Assembly (NCBI GenBank): GCA_963809815.1
Contig: CAWELM010000009.1
Coordinates: forward strand, 92,820 to 156,819
Direction: 5' to 3'
DNA: 64,000 nucleotides
Source: CAVVJA01 sp963809815
GTDB lineage: Bacteria > Actinomycetota > Actinomycetes > Mycobacteriales > Jatrophihabitantaceae
The number at the start of each line of letters is the position of its first letter. Within the stretch, counting starts at the first letter, position 1. Below the pieces are notes generated by a model, which did no database searches, was not told the origin of the DNA, and saw nothing but the letters and a program-made list of their open reading frames with translations. A program made the position numbers and the translations under genes. This document shows positions 45,431-55,461 of this stretch, one piece after another.

Positions 45431-45853
45431 TCAACCGTCTGCCCACGGGCCGATCCCGCCGACATGCTCGGGTCGAATGCGCAAGATCATCCCCGGCGGG
45501 TGGTCTGTGCCGGGCGGGAACCTCACATCGGGCCCGAGGTAGACGTGAGCGAGCCGTTGCAGCAACTGTGCGGCGCCGCCCTCGGTCACCCGGCCGGTGC
45601 CACGCACTACCAGGTACTCGCCGAGCCCCATGGCGTTCACGACCCCGGTTTCGAGCGACAGCGCGACGCGGGGATCGCGTCTGACGTTACGCAGTTTCTG
45701 CCGGTCGTCCAGGTGTCCGCTGACGATCTCGTCACCGTCGAGCCCGATCCACACGACGCTCAACTGGGGGCTGCCATCACGGTTGAGCGTGACCAGATGC
45801 GCGAGCTTGCCGCTAGCGATCACCGCGCGAGCGGCGGCGTTGAGGACGCTCAT
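45431..45853 (-). CDS. PPOX-class F420-dependent oxidoreductase
   Basis: A 140-residue split-beta-barrel flavin/F420 protein. AHLVTLNRDGSPQLSVVWIG is the standard strand pair, HLDDRQKLRNVRRDPRVALS the cofactor-binding region, and RVTEGGAAQLLQRLAHVYLG the C-terminal part. Members reduce F420-dependent substrates or biliverdin-like compounds. It supports the actinobacterial assignment because F420 is common there. It starts at ATG 45853 and lies alone on the minus strand. Confidence 0.9.
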   Translation of the reverse strand: MSVLNAAARAVIASGKLAHLVTLNRDGSPQLSVVWIGLDGDEIVSGHLDDRQKLRNVRRDPRVALSLETGVVNAMGLGEYLVVRGTGRVTEGGAAQLLQRLAHVYLGPDVRFPPGTDHPPGMILRIRPEHVGGIGPWADG

Positions 45854-46162
45854 ACCGGTGCAGCGTAGCGGCCACCACGGCGGGATTGCCGTTGCGGCCG
45901 TGGGCAGCGCTTAGTCGTCATCGGCCGAGGTAAACGAACGCACGGGACGTCGGGCGGAGGTCGAGCGTGCTGCCGTAGACCCGCCTCGACGTGATTGTCG
46001 ACGGTCCTGGCAAACTTCGGTCACCGTCGGAAGCGCCGCCACCGGGCTCGGAGGCAACCACGAAACGAACTTCCCCCTGTGAGACGAAGTGTCCGCGCAG
46101 TCGAGGCAGACGATGCGTTCTGTATCTCGACGGTGGGCCATGGGTAGGCAAGAGTGGTCGCC
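45854..46162. other. Divergent intergenic region
   Basis: About 310 bases between the divergent F420-dependent gene and the aminotransferase gene. It would hold both promoters. I see no clear -35/-10 pair or repeat and no gene. Confidence 0.35.
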
Positions 46163-47497
46163 ATGACCGAGACGGATTTGCTGGCGCGGCACCGGGCCGT
46201 CATGCCCAGCTGGCTCATGCTCTACTACGAAGATCCGATCGAGATCGTGCGCGGCGAGGGCCGACGCGTCTTCGATGCCAACGGCACCGTCTACCTGGAC
46301 TTCTTCGCCGGCATCCTGACCAACGCGATCGGCTACGACATCGCCGAGATCTCCGACGCTGTGCGCGCCCAGATCAACACTGGGGTGCTGCACACGTCGA
46401 CGTTGTACCTGATCCGACGGCAGGTCGAACTGGCTGAGCGGATCGCGCAGCTGTCCGGCATCGACGACGCCAAGGTGTTCTTCACCAACTCCGGCAGCGA
46501 AGCCAATGACACCGCGCTGATGCTGGCCACCCAGCACCGTCGCAGCCACCAGGTCCTCGCTCTGCGCAACTCCTACGCCGGGCGTTCGCACGCCGCGGTC
46601 GGGGTCACCGGGAACCGCGGTTGGTCGGCCACCGCCCTGTCACCGATCAAGGTCAGCTACGTGCACGGCGGCTACCGTTACCGCAGCCCGTTCCGTGACT
46701 ACTCCGACGCGGACTACATCGCCGCCTGCGTCGCCGACCTGCGTGATGTCATCGACACCGCGACCAGCGGCGACATCGCCTGCATGATCGTCGAACCGGT
46801 CCAAGGCGTGGGCGGGTTCGCCTCACCGCCGGACGGCCTGTTCCACGCCTTTCAGGAGGTCTTGCAGGAGTACGGAATCCTGCTGATCTCCGACGAGGTA
46901 CAAACCGGCTGGGGCCGCACCGGCGAACACCTGTGGGGCATCCAGGCGCACGACGTGACACCGGATGCGATGACCTTCGCCAAGGGCCTGGGCAACGGAC
47001 TGGCGATCGGCGGCGTGGTGGCCCGACCCGAGCTGATGGACGCACTGACCGCCAACTCGATCTCCACGTTCGGCGGCAACCCCCTGGCGACCGCGGCGGC
47101 GGGCGCGGCGTTGGAGTTCCTGCTCTCCCACGACCTGCAAGGCAACGCCGCCAAGCTCGGCGCCCGACTCATCGGCGGGTTGCGGGACACCGCCAGGCAC
47201 TGCTCAATTGTCGGGGAGGTGCGGGGCAAGGGGCTGATGATCGGTATCGAACTCATCAGCCCCGACGGAGCTCCGAACCGGACAGCGGCGAGCGCCGTGC
47301 ACGAGCTGGCAAAACAACGCGGCTTGCTGATCGGCAAGGGCGGCCTGCACGGCAATGTGCTTCGGGTGTCCCCGCCCATGACCCTGACCGAGGCCGAAGC
47401 CGACGAGGGACTGGCGATTCTCGCAGATGTCCTTTCCGCCGTGGACGGCTCGACCGCGCGCTCTCCGGAGGAGAGGCCGCGCCCACGCCAGCCGTGA
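46163..47497 (+). CDS. Class III aminotransferase (PLP-dependent)
   Basis: A 444-residue fold-type I enzyme. VFFTNSGSEANDTALMLATQ is the GSEAN cofactor phosphate-binding motif. YGILLISDEVQTGWGRTGEH contains the Asp pairing with the PLP nitrogen, and TFAKGLGNGL the Schiff-base Lys. The order fits omega-aminotransferases such as alanine-glyoxylate or 3-aminoisobutyrate types. The substrate cannot be fixed; the beta-aminoisobutyrate branch would fit pyrimidine catabolism. ATG 46163 was preferred to GTG 46154 because the conserved part starts there. The last 20 residues are an Arg/Pro-rich extension. Confidence 0.92.
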   Translation: MTETDLLARHRAVMPSWLMLYYEDPIEIVRGEGRRVFDANGTVYLDFFAGILTNAIGYDIAEISDAVRAQINTGVLHTSTLYLIRRQVELAERIAQLSGIDDAKVFFTNSGSEANDTALMLATQHRRSHQVLALRNSYAGRSHAAVGVTGNRGWSATALSPIKVSYVHGGYRYRSPFRDYSDADYIAACVADLRDVIDTATSGDIACMIVEPVQGVGGFASPPDGLFHAFQEVLQEYGILLISDEVQTGWGRTGEHLWGIQAHDVTPDAMTFAKGLGNGLAIGGVVARPELMDALTANSISTFGGNPLATAAAGAALEFLLSHDLQGNAAKLGARLIGGLRDTARHCSIVGEVRGKGLMIGIELISPDGAPNRTAASAVHELAKQRGLLIGKGGLHGNVLRVSPPMTLTEAEADEGLAILADVLSAVDGSTARSPEERPRPRQP

Positions 47498-47617
47498 TCA
47501 TCACGGGCCCCAGGGCGACGAGGGTAGCGGAATGACGTTTATGATCTTGTACTGCGTCCGGTGTGTCAGCCGGACAGGGATTCGGGGATATTTGCAACGA
47601 GCGGGTTGTCCGTCGCG

Positions 47618-48202
47618 TCACACGGCCCGCGGTTCCCCGGCCTTCGTCGCCTCGAGGATCTCATTCAGCCGGCCCGTTGTTACGTCATAGACATAGCCGT
47701 AGATCGGTATCCGGCCTGGGACAAGTGGATGCGCACGGATCCGGGCCACGTCATCGACCACGCTCTGGTCGAGGTCGGCGATGGTGAGCCAGTCGATGTA
47801 GTTGGCCTCGGCTGATCCGGGCCCGGGACCGATGTCGGTAAATCCATCCGGACCGAGCTGCGCCGTCGCGAGGCTGCTGCCGAGCAAGCCTCGCATCACC
47901 CCGTCGGTGAAGTACTCCATGCCGCAGTTCGTGTGGTGAACGACGAACCACTCATCGGTGCCGAGAAGTTTGTAGGAAATGACCAGGGAACGGATCGCGT
48001 CGTCGCTCGCCCGGCCGCCGGCGTTACGGATGACGTGGGCATCGCCCTCGGCCAGGCCGGCGTATTTCGCCGGGTCGAGCCTCGCGTCCATGCAGGTCAG
48101 GATCGCGAAGTGCCGCGCAGGCGGGAGCGCGAGCTCGGACTTGGCGCCGAACGAGGCCGCGTACTCCCGGTTGGCCCCCAGTACTTCATCACGAATGGTC
48201 AT
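47618..48202 (-). CDS. Beta-type carbonic anhydrase
   Basis: A 194-residue beta-carbonic anhydrase. Zinc ligands are Cys in FAILTCMDARLD, His and Cys in FVVHHTNCGM, with the Asp-Arg dyad of the first motif. It interconverts CO2 and bicarbonate in the cytoplasm. ATG 48202 follows GAAGGAG with 8-base spacing, which sets the start against the longer open frame. No partner transporter is seen next to it. Confidence 0.94.
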   Translation of the reverse strand: MTIRDEVLGANREYAASFGAKSELALPPARHFAILTCMDARLDPAKYAGLAEGDAHVIRNAGGRASDDAIRSLVISYKLLGTDEWFVVHHTNCGMEYFTDGVMRGLLGSSLATAQLGPDGFTDIGPGPGSAEANYIDWLTIADLDQSVVDDVARIRAHPLVPGRIPIYGYVYDVTTGRLNEILEATKAGEPRAV

Positions 48203-48486
48203 CTGCGCGTCTCCTTCGGTCAGGCCCGGCCAGTAGGGTTCGTCACGACGACAGCACTGGACGCGACAGAACGAACCTGACAGCAATTTCTACCGTAACG
48301 ATCGAGATTTAGCACACCATGGCGGCATCAAGATCGGTGGCCAGCAACACGAACCAGCGGCTCATGGTCGAGGCCGGAAGACACCACAAGTCCGCATCTG
48401 CCACATCGCCACGACACTGCTCACCGAATCATCGCCTGCTGGCGCGCCGGACAGCACTACCAACTACGCGACGTCAACGAGGTCAC

Positions 48487-49080
48487 CTAGCTAGCGGTGT
48501 GTACCGGATACCGCAGATGCGTGACAGCCTCACCGGCCACCACGCTCGGATCGCCCAACGTCACGGGCGTGTCTACGAGGCGGTCGAACAAGCGGACACC
48601 TTTACCGAGCAAGACTGCGGCGAGATCGATGTGGAGCTCGTCGAGCAGTCCGGCGTTCAGGCATTGCTGGATCGTGTCAGCGCCATGGATGCCGACCGAC
48701 TTCTCGCCAGCCGCCGCTTTGGCCTGTGCGACGGCAGTCTCCACGCCATCGGTGACGAAACGCACGCTCGAGTCGGGTGGCCACCCGTCGGGAACATGAT
48801 GGGTGACGACAAAGGTGGGCACTCCAAAGGGATGCTGCCCATCCCAGGCTTCGGCGACATCACAGGTACGCCGCCCGGTGAGCATCGCGCCGATCTCCTC
48901 CTGTAAGGCGCGCAGGTATGCTGCGCTGGGCGCGGAGACGTGAAACACGAAATCCGACTTCGCGGTCGGCACGTCGATCCCGCCCGCCCAATACCAGCGG
49001 AAGACCTCCTCGACCCCGTCCGCGGGATCGGCGACGAAGCCGTCCAGCGACATCGACATGATCGCAACTACCTTGGCCAT
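48487..49080 (-). CDS. Dihydrofolate reductase-family protein (RibD C-terminal fold)
   Basis: A 197-residue DHFR-like protein. VVAIMSMSLDGFVADPADGV is the opening strand and loop, IGAMLTGRRTCDVAEAW the cofactor-facing helix, and VGIHGADTIQQCLNAGLLDE, then LHIDLAAVLLGKGVRLFDRL the RibD-type NADPH region. Such stand-alone proteins reduce unknown pteridine or flavin-related substrates. ATG 49080 starts at MAKVVAIMSMS. A paralogue lies at 51751-52314 on the other strand. Confidence 0.9.
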   Translation of the reverse strand: MAKVVAIMSMSLDGFVADPADGVEEVFRWYWAGGIDVPTAKSDFVFHVSAPSAAYLRALQEEIGAMLTGRRTCDVAEAWDGQHPFGVPTFVVTHHVPDGWPPDSSVRFVTDGVETAVAQAKAAAGEKSVGIHGADTIQQCLNAGLLDELHIDLAAVLLGKGVRLFDRLVDTPVTLGDPSVVAGEAVTHLRYPVHTAS

Positions 49081-49351
49081 GACTGCCCCTGTTCTTTTCG
49101 GTGACGTGCGGCGCGGCGATGGCGGCCGGGTCCGGCGGTTCGCCGCATGTATTGATAGGACGAAGCGGTCCGGCAGAAATCATCGGCGCCACGTACCCGC
49201 GATCGGACCGACCTCGCAATCAGACAAACCGACGACCATCGGCAACAGGTGCGCATGACCCGTTGATCGGTGCGGTGTCATGCCGCCAGGGCGGTCCGGC
49301 AAAGGACGGACGGGTCCGGCTTGGCGCCTCTTCCGGGTACGGCCGTTGCGC

Positions 49352-50380
49352 TCAGAGCCATTTCTTCGTTTTGAAGATGATGTAGAGAACGATCGCGACG
49401 CAGACCATGATCACGACCGAGGCGATGAAGCCGGCGGTCTTGGCGAATCCGGGGTAGGGCACGTTCTGGCCGAAGAAGCCGGTCACCGCGGTTGGTACCG
49501 CGATGATCGCGACCCAGGCGGTGATGCGGCGCATGTCGTCGTTTTGCCGCACCGAGGTCGTAGCGAGTTTCTCCGCGGCGACGGTCAGGTGTGTGCTGGT
49601 GCGGGTCTGATAAAACTCGATCACACCGTGCAGGAACTGTCGCTGGCCGTCGGCCATGCTGACGACCATTTCGAATAGCTCGGCAAGATCCGCAACCAGC
49701 GGCTTTTCCTGATCGGAGATAGACCGGATCCGCTTGGCCATTCCGCCGTAGGTCGCGGCGCTGTGCGTGGCCATGGTGCAGATGGCCAGCAGCTGGTGCC
49801 CGACCTGGAACAGCTCCTCCAGAAGTACCTCCGGATCGTCGTTGTGGTCTTCGTCGGTGACCTGCTGCTCGAGCCGCCCGGATTCTTCCGCGAGCGCCGC
49901 GACGAGGTCAGTTTCGCGGCGGGCCATCGCGGAGACGATCGAATACGACAACTCCATCGGTGAGCTCGGATGGATCTCGTCCTGCTCGATACGGCTTAGC
50001 ACCAGGTGAGTGTCCGCGAAGGCGACCTCGGCATCCAGGGCCGGGTTGAGCGGGCCGTGCACGGTGACTAGGTAGTTCGGTCCGACGAACTGGTCGAGTT
50101 CGACGTAGTGCACGTGCCCACCGCTGCCCAGCTCAGGGGCGTGCAACACGGTGAAGACGTGGTCGTCGTAGAAGTGAAGCTTTGAGATGTGATTGCGCTC
50201 GACACAGTCACGCACGGCAAGCTCGTGAAAGCCGAAGACGTCCGACAACACGGCGGCGTCGTTGACCAGGCAGATCGGCATATCCACCCAGATCAGCGCG
50301 TCCGGCTGGTCCAGCAGCACCTTCAACTCTTCAGCAGACCGTTGCTCAACGCCCGCATCGGTGATCGAGTACACGTCCAT
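49352..50380 (-). CDS. CorA-like divalent cation transporter, variant GQN motif
   Basis: A 342-residue CorA-family protein. A large cytoplasmic N-terminal domain precedes a long helical stalk (about 165-285) and two C-terminal membrane helices (ITAWVAIIAVPTAVTGFFGQ, then IASVVIMVCVAIVLYIIFKT). The pore signature is GQNVPYP, not the usual GMN; this variant occurs in some CorA-like proteins. Transport of Mg, Co or another ion is inferred. ATG 50380 (MDVYSITDAG) is the natural start. Confidence 0.9.
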   Translation of the reverse strand: MDVYSITDAGVEQRSAEELKVLLDQPDALIWVDMPICLVNDAAVLSDVFGFHELAVRDCVERNHISKLHFYDDHVFTVLHAPELGSGGHVHYVELDQFVGPNYLVTVHGPLNPALDAEVAFADTHLVLSRIEQDEIHPSSPMELSYSIVSAMARRETDLVAALAEESGRLEQQVTDEDHNDDPEVLLEELFQVGHQLLAICTMATHSAATYGGMAKRIRSISDQEKPLVADLAELFEMVVSMADGQRQFLHGVIEFYQTRTSTHLTVAAEKLATTSVRQNDDMRRITAWVAIIAVPTAVTGFFGQNVPYPGFAKTAGFIASVVIMVCVAIVLYIIFKTKKWL

Positions 50381-50574
50381 ACTCGGACCGCCCTTCCGTT
50401 AGCGCCGATCGTAGCCACCGCACGCTGAGGTCAACGGCGCTCGATGATCAGACTGCTAGGTAACACTGGGCCTACCGCAGCGACTGACGTTTCATTGGCA
50501 ACCGGGTCTCGTGCTGACGGCATGAGTTCGGGCGTGTGGGTGATCCGCTCGACCCACAGCGCGCGAGCTGCGGC

Positions 50575-51549
50575 TCAGATTGTGATGACGACTTTGCCTC
50601 GCCCGTGTCCCTCGTCCGCGTCGCTGAGGACGTTCGCTGCCTCGCGCAGCGGGCAGCTGTTGCTGATGACCGGTGTCAGCTTGCCGGCTTCGGCGAACTC
50701 CTTCAGCACGATCAGGTCTTGGCGACGCGCGGTCGCGGTTAGCGGGCGCAGCCGCTGTGGCACGACGACGGAGAGCAGGGTCGCGCGCAGGATTTGCCGT
50801 TCGAAGCCGCCGGTCCACTTCCCGCCACCCTCGCCACCAACGATCACCAGCGTGCCGCGTGCGGTGAGGGCCCGGCGGAGATGGGTTAGCGAACGTCGGC
50901 CGGCGGTGTCGAGGATCAGGTCGTAGCGGCGTCCCCCGTCGAGGGGGTCCTCGCGGGTGTAGTCGATCACGTGGTCCGCGCCGATGGACCGGACCAGCCC
51001 GATCGCGTCCGTCCGGCACACCCCGGTGACCTCGGCGCCGAACGCCTTCGCAAGTTGCACCGCGAAGGTGCCCACGCCGCCCGACGCGCCGATGATCAGC
51101 ACCGACTGCCCCGCCTGGATCCGACCGACGTCGCGCAGGCCCTGAAGGGCCGTGCACCCGGACGTCGGCAGGACCGCCGCCTGCTCCAGGGTGAGATTTC
51201 CGGGCTTGGCCGTTACCCGGTCGGTTCGAGCGCACGCGTACTCGGCGAACGATCCGGCGCAGGTGCCGAACAGCTCATCCCCAACCCGAACCTGCCTGAC
51301 ATCTTTGCCGACCGCCTCCACGACGCCGGCGAAATCCGAGCCCAGGATTGGATTCTTCGGGGTACGCAGCCCGAAGCCCATGATCCTGACCAGGTACGGC
51401 CGGCCGGTCATCAGATGCCACACCTCAGGGCCGACGCCGGCTGCGTGCACCCGGATCAGCACCTCGTTGTCTGCTGCGGCCGGCCTGTCCACGTCGGCGA
51501 ACTCGAGCACCTGCGCAGACCCGTAGACAGAGCGAGTCATCGCTTTCAT
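50575..51549 (-). CDS. NAD(P)-dependent alcohol dehydrogenase/quinone reductase
   Basis: A 324-residue medium-chain dehydrogenase. The GroES-like N-terminus (VYGSAQVLEFADVDRP, then VHAAGVGPEVWHLMTG), NADP motif SVLIIGASGGVGTFAVQLAK and closing NVLSDADEGHGRGKVVITI are all in place. Zinc-ligand residues are not visible, as in quinone-reductase-type enzymes. ATG 51549 has a GCAGGAG ribosome site. It reads away from the divergent DHFR-like gene, whose start lies 200 bases off. Confidence 0.91.
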   Translation of the reverse strand: MKAMTRSVYGSAQVLEFADVDRPAAADNEVLIRVHAAGVGPEVWHLMTGRPYLVRIMGFGLRTPKNPILGSDFAGVVEAVGKDVRQVRVGDELFGTCAGSFAEYACARTDRVTAKPGNLTLEQAAVLPTSGCTALQGLRDVGRIQAGQSVLIIGASGGVGTFAVQLAKAFGAEVTGVCRTDAIGLVRSIGADHVIDYTREDPLDGGRRYDLILDTAGRRSLTHLRRALTARGTLVIVGGEGGGKWTGGFERQILRATLLSVVVPQRLRPLTATARRQDLIVLKEFAEAGKLTPVISNSCPLREAANVLSDADEGHGRGKVVITI

Positions 51550-51750
51550 CGCAACTCCTGCCCGCGCCCACCCGCTGGTGTCGGCCGTCTGCACATGTTC
51601 CAAGACGCCAGCTTGCCATGCGGCGCACACAGCCTGGTTGTGCCACCGGACCGGCAGGTCGCCACGTGGAGGCAACCTGGGCGGGGTGCCGATGAGTTTT
51701 CGTACGCCGGCCCGTCCTACCAGCATTCAGTCGCACCAAAGGAGGGTGTC

Positions 51751-52314
51751 ATGGGCCGGATCGTGGTGACCGAGTTCATTTCGCTGGACGGGGTTATCGA
51801 AGCACCGGGTGGCGGGGAGGATTTCAAGTACGGTGGGTGGACGTTCGAGATCGACCGTGGTGATGAGGGCAACCAGGTCAAGCTGGAGGAGACGATGAGG
51901 TCGGCCGCGTTGCTGCTCGGCCGGCGGACCTACGAGGGGTTCGCGGCGGCGTGGCCCGAGCGCGACGGGGAGTTCGCCGACAAGTTCAACTCGATGCCGA
52001 AGTACGTCGTGTCCTCGACGCTGCGCGACCCGCAGTGGAGCAACTCGACCGTGCTGTCCGGCGAGGTGGTCGCCGAGATCACGAAGCTGAAGCGGGAGCA
52101 GGACGGCGACATCGTCGTGCACGGCAGCGCCCAGCTGGTGCAGTCGCTGATCGACAACGACCTCGTCGACGAGCTGCGGCTGATGGTATTTCCGGTCGTG
52201 CTTGGCACGGGCAAGCGGCTGTTCGGCGAGACCACCGACAAGAAGCGGCTGCAGCTGTCCTCATCAACGGTGGTCGGTGAGGGCGTCGCCATCCAGGTCT
52301 ACACGCGCTCCTGA
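51751..52314 (+). CDS. Dihydrofolate reductase-family protein, second copy
   Basis: A 187-residue DHFR-like protein. RIVVTEFISLDGVIEAPGGG is the opening, AALLLGRRTYEGFAAAWPER the conserved block, and DIVVHGSAQLVQSLIDNDLV, then LRLMVFPVVLGTGKRLFGE the RibD-type part. It is clearly related to the protein at 48487-49080 but diverged. Function is unknown; members are often linked to stress loci. ATG 51751 follows AAAGGAGG. The next gene (DUF899) starts 37 bases downstream and probably shares its transcript. Confidence 0.92.
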   Translation: MGRIVVTEFISLDGVIEAPGGGEDFKYGGWTFEIDRGDEGNQVKLEETMRSAALLLGRRTYEGFAAAWPERDGEFADKFNSMPKYVVSSTLRDPQWSNSTVLSGEVVAEITKLKREQDGDIVVHGSAQLVQSLIDNDLVDELRLMVFPVVLGTGKRLFGETTDKKRLQLSSSTVVGEGVAIQVYTRS

Positions 52315-52351
52315 ACCCGTCGAGACCTGCGCTGAAGGAGGAAACCGCGAA

Positions 52352-53059
52352 ATGAAGACACCCCCGATCGTGTCCCGGGCTGAGTGGGACGAGGCTCGGG
52401 AGCGATTGCTGGTGAAAGAGAAGGAACTCACCCGGTCGCGCGACGCGATGGCGGCCCAACGCCGGCGCATGCCATGGATGGCCGTGCAGAAGGACTACCG
52501 CTTCGACGGGCCGAATGGGCCGGTGAGCCTGCTCGACCTCTTCGAGGACCGACGCCAGCTGATCGTCTACCGCGCCTTCTACGGGCCGGAGGTCACGACC
52601 TACGCCGAGGGCGGCGGCTACCCCGAGCGGGCCTGCGTGGGATGCTCGCTCCTGGCCGACCAGGTAGCGAATCCAGCCCACCTGAATGCGCGCGACACCT
52701 CGCTGGCGTTCGTATCGCGCGCCCCGCAGGCGCACATCGAGGGACTGAAGTCGCGGATGGGCTGGCAGTTGATCCCGTGGTACACGCTGACCGACAACTT
52801 CGATGCCGACTTCGGCGTGGCCGAGTGGCACGGCACCAACGCCTTCATCCGCGACGACGATCGGGTGTTTCGCACCTACTTCGTCGACAGTCGCGGCGAC
52901 GAGGCGATAGGCAGCACCTGGAGCTACCTCGACATCACCGCGCTCGGTCGCCAGGAGCAGTGGGAGGACTCGCCCGAGGGCTACCCGCAGACCCCGCCAT
53001 ACCAGTGGTGGAACTACCACGACGCGTACGAGCCGGGCGCCTCATCCCGCACGTCGTAG
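52352..53059 (+). CDS. DUF899-family thioredoxin-like protein
   Basis: A 235-residue protein of the DUF899 family, whose fold is thioredoxin-like. MPWMAVQKDYRFDGPNGPVS is the family opening, PERACVGCSLLADQV holds two Cys residues in a CxxC-like position, and FVDSRGDEAIGSTWSYLDIT is a conserved C-terminal block. The family's biochemistry is unsettled. ATG 52352 follows GAAGGAGG at good spacing. It probably forms a small operon with the DHFR-like gene upstream. Confidence 0.9.
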   Translation: MKTPPIVSRAEWDEARERLLVKEKELTRSRDAMAAQRRRMPWMAVQKDYRFDGPNGPVSLLDLFEDRRQLIVYRAFYGPEVTTYAEGGGYPERACVGCSLLADQVANPAHLNARDTSLAFVSRAPQAHIEGLKSRMGWQLIPWYTLTDNFDADFGVAEWHGTNAFIRDDDRVFRTYFVDSRGDEAIGSTWSYLDITALGRQEQWEDSPEGYPQTPPYQWWNYHDAYEPGASSRTS

Positions 53060-53280
53060 GCGTGCCGACCGCACCGCGCTGCGGCCGCCGCGCGGTGAGG
53101 TAACGGCTAACTCAATCCGGTCCTGTCGACGTGGCGATGTCGGTGCGCCGGTGCTGCGCGACGCCATTGACGGGCGGGCATGGGTCTTGTGGAGTCCGCC
53201 TCGCCGTGAAATGGTGAGGATGCCCGAGTTGTCGGATTACCGTGTCCGGCGTGGTCTCGAGGTACACCGCGGAGGTGCAC

Positions 53281-55461
53281 ATGATGCCCGCGCGAGTCCG
53301 GAACGGCGTCACGTTGGGATCGGTGGCGGCGCTCGCCATGGCTTTAGCGATCGTTGTCTCACCGGCCATCGCCTCGGCAGGGAGCGGCGCTGCGCCGGGT
53401 GCACCCGGCGCAGCGAGCGACTGGGTGACCGGCGACAAGGATGGGTTCGGGACGGCCCGCGGCACCACCAGCAAGGTGTGGTACACGCTGAACAACGGGG
53501 AATTGAGCGAGATCTACTACCCGCGCATCGACACCCCCAGCACGAGAGACACGCAACTGGTCGTTACTGACGGACGCACGTTCACGGATCGGGAGACCAC
53601 CGACACGATCCACCGGGTCCGCCTGCTCGACGCGCGGAGCCTGAGCTATCAGCAGATCGACCGGGCGAGGTCGGGCAAGTACCTGATCACGAAGACCTAC
53701 GTGACTGACCCGACGCGTTCCACCGTTCTCGTTGATATCGACTTCCGCTCCCTGACCGGCCAGCCGTACCAGGTCTACGTGCTGCACGACCCCGCGCTGA
53801 CGATGACCGGCAATGACGACACCGGGTCGACTCACGGCGGGGCGCTCGTGGCCACTGATGGGACGACCAGCGACGCCGTCGTCCCGTCACGCGGGTTCAC
53901 GAAGACCTCCAGTGGCTACCAGGGCATCAGCGACGGCTGGACCGACCTCGCCACAGACCATCGGATGGACTGGAGATACACCGCATCCCAGCCGGGAAAT
54001 GTTGTGCAGATCGGCCAGACAAGCCTGAGCGGCCTCACCGGCCGGCAGCACCTCACCCTCGCGATCGGCTTCGCGACGACGACCGCAGCAGCGGCGTCGA
54101 CGGCGCGCGCTTCGCTGGCGTCCGGTTTTACCGCCGAGCGGCAGGCGTACGCGGCCGGGTGGCACCAGTATCTCGCGACCCTCAAACCGGTCCCGCGGTC
54201 CGCGGCGCGGTCCGCGACTGAGTACCGCGTCTCGCAGATGGTTCTGGCCGCCAGCGAAGACAAGACCTACCGCGGCGGATTCGTGGCAGCTCCCGGCCGG
54301 CCCTGGGCGTGGGCGAACGTGCTGCAGGACCTGGCCGTCTACCACGCGGTGTGGTCTCGGGACCTCTACGAGATCGCCACCGCCCTGATCGCGATGGGTG
54401 ATCCGGCAGCGGCCAACCGGGCGCTCGACTACCTGTTCAACGTCCAGCAGAAACCGGACGGCTCCTATCCGCAGAACAGCAGGCTGTCCGGCGAGCCGGT
54501 GTTCGGCGGCCTACAAATGGACGAGGTGTCGTTCCCCACGGTGCTCGCCGGTCAGCTCGGCCGGACCGGGGCGGCGGACTGGCAGCATATCCGCGCGGCG
54601 GAAGACTTCGTCGTCGCGAACGGGCCGAGCACGCCTGGCGAGCGCTGGGAGAACGCCTCCGGCTACTCCCCGGCGACGATCGCTGCGGAGATCGCGGGAC
54701 TGGTGGTTGGCGCCGACATCGCTCGCAGGAACGGCGACAACGCCTCCGCGGAGCACTACCTGCAGGTCGCCGATTCGTGGCGGGCCGACCTCGGGCCGTG
54801 GACCGTCACCACCAATGGCCCGTACAGCAGCCAGCCCTATTTCCTGCGCATCACCCCCGACGGCGACGCCAACGCCGACACGAAGATTCAGCTGTCCGAC
54901 GGCGGACCGCTGATCGATCAGCGCGCGGTTGTCGACCCGAGTTTCCTGGAGCTCGTCCGGCTCGGCGTGCTTCGTCCGGATGACCCACGCATTCTCAACA
55001 CGCTCACCGTGGTGGACCAACAGCTGGGCTACACCACACGCAACGGACCGTTCTGGCATCGCGCGAGTTTCGACGGATACGGCGAGAAGAACGACGGGTC
55101 GGAATGGGAGCCGACCCCTACCGGTTCGGGCATTACGCACGGGCGGGGCTGGCCGCTGCTCACCGGCGAGCGCGGCGAGTACCAGCTTGCCGCGGGCTCA
55201 CAGGCGCAGAACAACCTCGACACCATGTCCCGGTCCGGCGACGACCAAAGTTTCCTACTTCCCGAGCAGGTATGGGATTTCCAGCCACCCTCCGGTAGTG
55301 GACCGGCCTTCCAACCAGGCGAGCCCACGTTCTCCGCCTCCCCGTTGGCCTGGACTCATGCGCAGTTCATCCGGCTGGCCTGGTCCATCGACGCGGGCGC
55401 ACCGATCGAGACGCCGCAACCGGTCGCCTGCCGCTACCTAAGCCCAATCTGCGGTCGCTGA
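53281..55461 (+). CDS. Secreted GH15 glucoamylase/glucodextranase-like enzyme
   Basis: A 726-residue protein. A signal peptide (RVRNGVTLGSVAALAMALAI, then VVSPAIASA) is followed by the glucodextranase-type N-terminal beta-domain (about 45-300) and the GH15 (alpha/alpha)6 barrel (about 315-715). WAWANVLQDLAVYHAVWSRD is a core barrel segment, GLQMDEVSFP contains a likely general-acid Glu, and SFLLPEQVWDFQP the general-base Glu. It releases glucose from starch-like or dextran-like alpha-glucans outside the cell. ATG 53281 was preferred to the longer open frame because the signal peptide starts there. Confidence 0.94.
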   Translation: MMPARVRNGVTLGSVAALAMALAIVVSPAIASAGSGAAPGAPGAASDWVTGDKDGFGTARGTTSKVWYTLNNGELSEIYYPRIDTPSTRDTQLVVTDGRTFTDRETTDTIHRVRLLDARSLSYQQIDRARSGKYLITKTYVTDPTRSTVLVDIDFRSLTGQPYQVYVLHDPALTMTGNDDTGSTHGGALVATDGTTSDAVVPSRGFTKTSSGYQGISDGWTDLATDHRMDWRYTASQPGNVVQIGQTSLSGLTGRQHLTLAIGFATTTAAAASTARASLASGFTAERQAYAAGWHQYLATLKPVPRSAARSATEYRVSQMVLAASEDKTYRGGFVAAPGRPWAWANVLQDLAVYHAVWSRDLYEIATALIAMGDPAAANRALDYLFNVQQKPDGSYPQNSRLSGEPVFGGLQMDEVSFPTVLAGQLGRTGAADWQHIRAAEDFVVANGPSTPGERWENASGYSPATIAAEIAGLVVGADIARRNGDNASAEHYLQVADSWRADLGPWTVTTNGPYSSQPYFLRITPDGDANADTKIQLSDGGPLIDQRAVVDPSFLELVRLGVLRPDDPRILNTLTVVDQQLGYTTRNGPFWHRASFDGYGEKNDGSEWEPTPTGSGITHGRGWPLLTGERGEYQLAAGSQAQNNLDTMSRSGDDQSFLLPEQVWDFQPPSGSGPAFQPGEPTFSASPLAWTHAQFIRLAWSIDAGAPIETPQPVACRYLSPICGR

